This document shows, piece by piece, positions 61,851 through 64,000 of a stretch of 64,000 nucleotides of DNA. Source of the stretch: Yponomeuta sedellus. Its lineage: Eukaryota > Arthropoda > Insecta > Lepidoptera > Yponomeutidae. Made by a program: the position numbers and the translations under genes. Position 1 is the stretch's first letter. Each line of letters opens with the position of its first letter. The DNA is taken from assembly GCA_934045075.1 (NCBI GenBank), contig OW203726.1, forward strand, positions 22,879,488-22,943,487. Direction: 5' to 3'. Under the pieces are notes generated by a model. It saw nothing but the letters and a program-made list of their open reading frames with translations. It did no database searches and was not told where the DNA came from.

Positions 61851-62265
61851 TTTTTGTTAGATGCAGTAGGTTTGTACAAATATATCATACCTGTGATGTT
61901 ATATCATTAATAATACTTTTTATCAAGGTGAGAAGACCGTACACCCAAAACATTGCTAACGCTTTCAAAATCACGCGCGCAAGAGAGTCCCTTGCGTGTT
62001 TGTACCAAGTTCCGTGCCACTAGGCCCCGTCAATCACTCTCTAAATGGACCACTGTCCGAAACTAACTTCTTAAGTGGGCGTAATTATACCTACCAAAGT
62101 CATAGGCCCTTGAGTCTTGACACATTGGTTCTGTTTGTAAGAAGATTACTTAAACGTCTCCAAAGGATGATTTCACAAGCTTCCAGTTGAGTAGCCCCGT
62201 TCTCTGTCTATGAGCGAGAGCTGTGCCTTTCAATAGGACGTATAAAAACTCTGACCCTTGCATTT
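61851..62265. other. Unassigned spacer
   Basis: Short ORFs only, none recognised. Confidence 0.35.
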
Positions 62266-62269
62266 ACGT

Positions 62270-62460
62270 AATGGTATAGTTTATACAACGTCCACGTCCA
62301 GTGGCACCTTCACTTACATTAGATGAGTGAAGGGTCCAGTCGGACGCTGCAGTTCCTTGTTTTTAGCTGGCATAGGCTTGCCCATCACCTATACCATCAT
62401 GAAAGGTTAGTCCTCCATCAGGAAAGACAAGTGCGTACGGAGCCATGAAAACTGTGGGAT
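62270..62460 (+). mobile_element. K repeat
   Basis: TTTATACAACGTCCACGTCC, GGACGCTGCAGTTCCTTG, GGCTTGCCCATCACCTATAC CATC, GACAAGTGCGTACGGAGCC. Confidence 0.7.
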
Positions 62461-62495
62461 TCCTCACCTTTTAACATAACATAACATTTACATAC

Positions 62496-63737
62496 ATGTT
62501 TTGCATGCATGCTAGTTTTGCACTCTAGCTACTCGGACCTATTTGAATTTCGAAACGAAATTCGAAATTTTTTGAAACGTTGCAACCTTCTTAGTAATAA
62601 AAAAAACAATTAGCGGGAAATCATTTGTCAATTGTTTTTTATCACACATCTAGGTTCTACGTACGCAACGAAAATGCAATTACGTCGAAAAGATTTTAGA
62701 ACGATGATTTTTTATGATTTTAAAAGTACTCTCTCTCCGCAAAACTGCGCCGCTCGCCTTCAAAATGCTTTTGGGAGAGAAGCACCTTGTTTGAGCACCG
62801 TGAGTTGATGGTTCGCTGAATTTGAGAGAGGTCGACTTTCTTTACATGACGAATTTCGTGAAGGGTGGCCTTCAACTGCCGTCAACGAAAATGATGTTGC
62901 TACTGATAAGCGGCTAATTGAAGAAAACCCGCGGATTACCTATGAGACAATTTGAGGACTATTGGGGATTGGTATGAGCCAAATTCAGAAAATTTTACAC
63001 GAAGAATTGAAAATTCGGAAACTTTGGAACTGACAGCGGAGCAGAAGCGGGTTCGCGTGGAATGGTGCTCACAGTTGCTACTAAAGTACAACCACGGACA
63101 TTCTGTTTATGACATTGTCACAGGAGACGTTTATTGTTTTAAACCCGAAAAAACAGCAATCTTATGAATGGGTGTTTGAAAATCAGAACAGGCCAACAAA
63201 AGTGAGGCAGGCGAGAAACAAAGAAAATGATAGCCTTTTTTCTCAACTACGGGTCCCATCTGTACAATTCCACTTGAACATTAAAATAGTGTTAATGCCA
63301 AGTGGTATTCTACCATTTGTTTACCCAGGATGTTACAAAAAGTTCGCGAAAGACGACCAAAAAGTTGCGTCCTCCTACATCATGACAACGCTTCTTCACA
63401 CACGGCCAACAAAACAAAGTCATTTTTAGCTTCCGAAAAAGTACAACTCGTCACCCATCCTACGCATAGCCCCGACCTAGCACCCTGTGATTTCTGTATT
63501 TTCCCCAAAATGAAAGATTTGATGAGAGGTTCCACTTTTACCAACTCCGAAGAGCCAGTGATAGCGTTCAATCAGCACGTAGAAAACATGCCTTCAGATC
63601 TGTCTTAAAGAATGGTTCGATCGCATGAAAAAATGTTTAAAATGTAAAGGAGAGTATTTTGAAAAGCAATAAACATAATATTTTGGTTATAACATGTTGT
63701 TTTTTTAAGTTACGCAAAACTTATAGTGTGACCTACG
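62496..63737 (+). mobile_element. Mariner-type DNA transposon, defective
   Basis: Length fits mariner (about 1.25-1.3 kb). TA occurs at both junctions with SINE-T. TIRs are eroded: only AGTTTTGC is shared between the left end and the reverse complement of the right end. Confidence 0.72.
62674..63672 (+). pseudogene. Mariner transposase, decayed
   Basis: ATG at 62674 (MQLRRKDFRTMIFYDFKSTL), helix-turn-helix region to about 62950 with GIGMSQIQKILHEELKIRKL, then LTAEQKRVRVEWC, VYDIVTGD (first catalytic Asp kept), LLHHDNASSHTANKT (second Asp), HSPDLAPCDF (third Asp, DD34D type) and the C-terminus to TAA at 63670. TGA stops near 62799 and 62953 and several frameshifts, with a scrambled part at 63240-63340, make it dead. 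The transposase would cut at the TIRs and insert at TA. Confidence 0.92.
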
Positions 63738-63780
63738 TACATTGCTTCTCACCGCACACTAAGATACCCTTTTCCTTCAC

Positions 63781-64000
63781 CATGAGCATGAATAGGACGC
63801 TTAAGCGCTTTCTGTATGTACAATAACATGAACATTGGATACCCGAGAATGCAGTAATTGATACTGTTAACATTGGGTTTGTAACGCTAAACTGTTACGA
63901 CCTTTGTTTTATTGTTCTATATACGACATGAATACGTCAGTGCTAAATACATACATAACGTATGATTTGTGCAAATTGCATCAGTCTTAGTCCGTATGTG
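63781..64000. other. Unassigned window end
   Basis: Nothing recognised. Confidence 0.3.

Larger units (their letters stand above)
62465..63780 (-). mobile_element. SINE-T split by a mariner
   Basis: AACATAACATAACATTTACA TAC to 62495 and TACATTGCTTCTCACCGCAC from 63738 are adjacent parts of SINE-T (compare 50694-50740). The 1.24-kb gap is the mariner. Confidence 0.75.

Overview
The window looks like gene-poor, AT-rich nuclear DNA from a moth or butterfly. Most of it is layers of retroposons, LINE fragments and foldback elements of types that I recognise as lepidopteran. The assignment rests on the repeat content and is inference. Only one ORF looks like an intact cellular gene: an intronless, polyadenylated histone H2B variant at 2310-2690 (-). 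It keeps the histone fold but has Leu in place of the C-terminal lysine that is ubiquitinated in canonical H2B.

Layout. 0-2.2 kb: SINE fragments and a 122-bp duplication. 2.2-2.9 kb: H2B variant. 3-10 kb: nested SINEs. 11.1-15.6 kb: a nearly complete CR1/Jockey-type LINE on the minus strand, with ORF1 (one stop) and ORF2 (endonuclease plus reverse transcriptase, one frameshift). 16-21 kb: RTE fragments and SINEs. 21.4-22.8 kb: a 150-bp tandem repeat leading into two unidentified ORFs. 23-35 kb: dense nested SINEs. 35.7-36.3 kb: an RTE 3' end whose tail has grown into a (CATA)43 microsatellite. 37-48 kb: MITEs, palindromes, LINE C-terminal relics. 50-50.5 kb: duplicated mini-ORF. 53.0-54.4 kb: a 1.4-kb palindrome. 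55-62 kb: more SINEs. 62.5-63.7 kb: a dead mariner inside a SINE.

Family names used here are descriptive. '5S-SINE': about 340 bp, with a head resembling 5S rRNA including its internal promoter boxes, often 5'-truncated, with 8-12 bp target-site duplications (TSDs). 'Foldback tRNA-SINE': up to about 390 bp, an antisense tRNA-like arm followed by a sense tRNA-like arm and an A-rich tail, with TSDs of 8-14 bp. 'SINE-Z' and 'SINE-T': conventional tRNA-headed SINEs. 'GCAG-SINE': the family ending in a GTCCAGCAGTGGAC hairpin and a (GAA)n tail. 'K repeat' and 'GTTTCG repeat': unclassified retroposons. 'L3 tail': a recurrent LINE-like 3' end with AATAAAGAATATTCTTAT.

The genes do not form a pathway. 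The repeats do show relations: 5S-SINE, GCAG-SINE and SINE-Z share a 3' hairpin with a GCAG core, which suggests one LINE machinery mobilised them, and nested insertions allow relative ages to be ordered. The most novel-looking items are the 5S-derived SINE, the foldback tRNA-SINE, the H2B variant, and a set of perfect 16-28 bp hairpins that look like template-switch scars.
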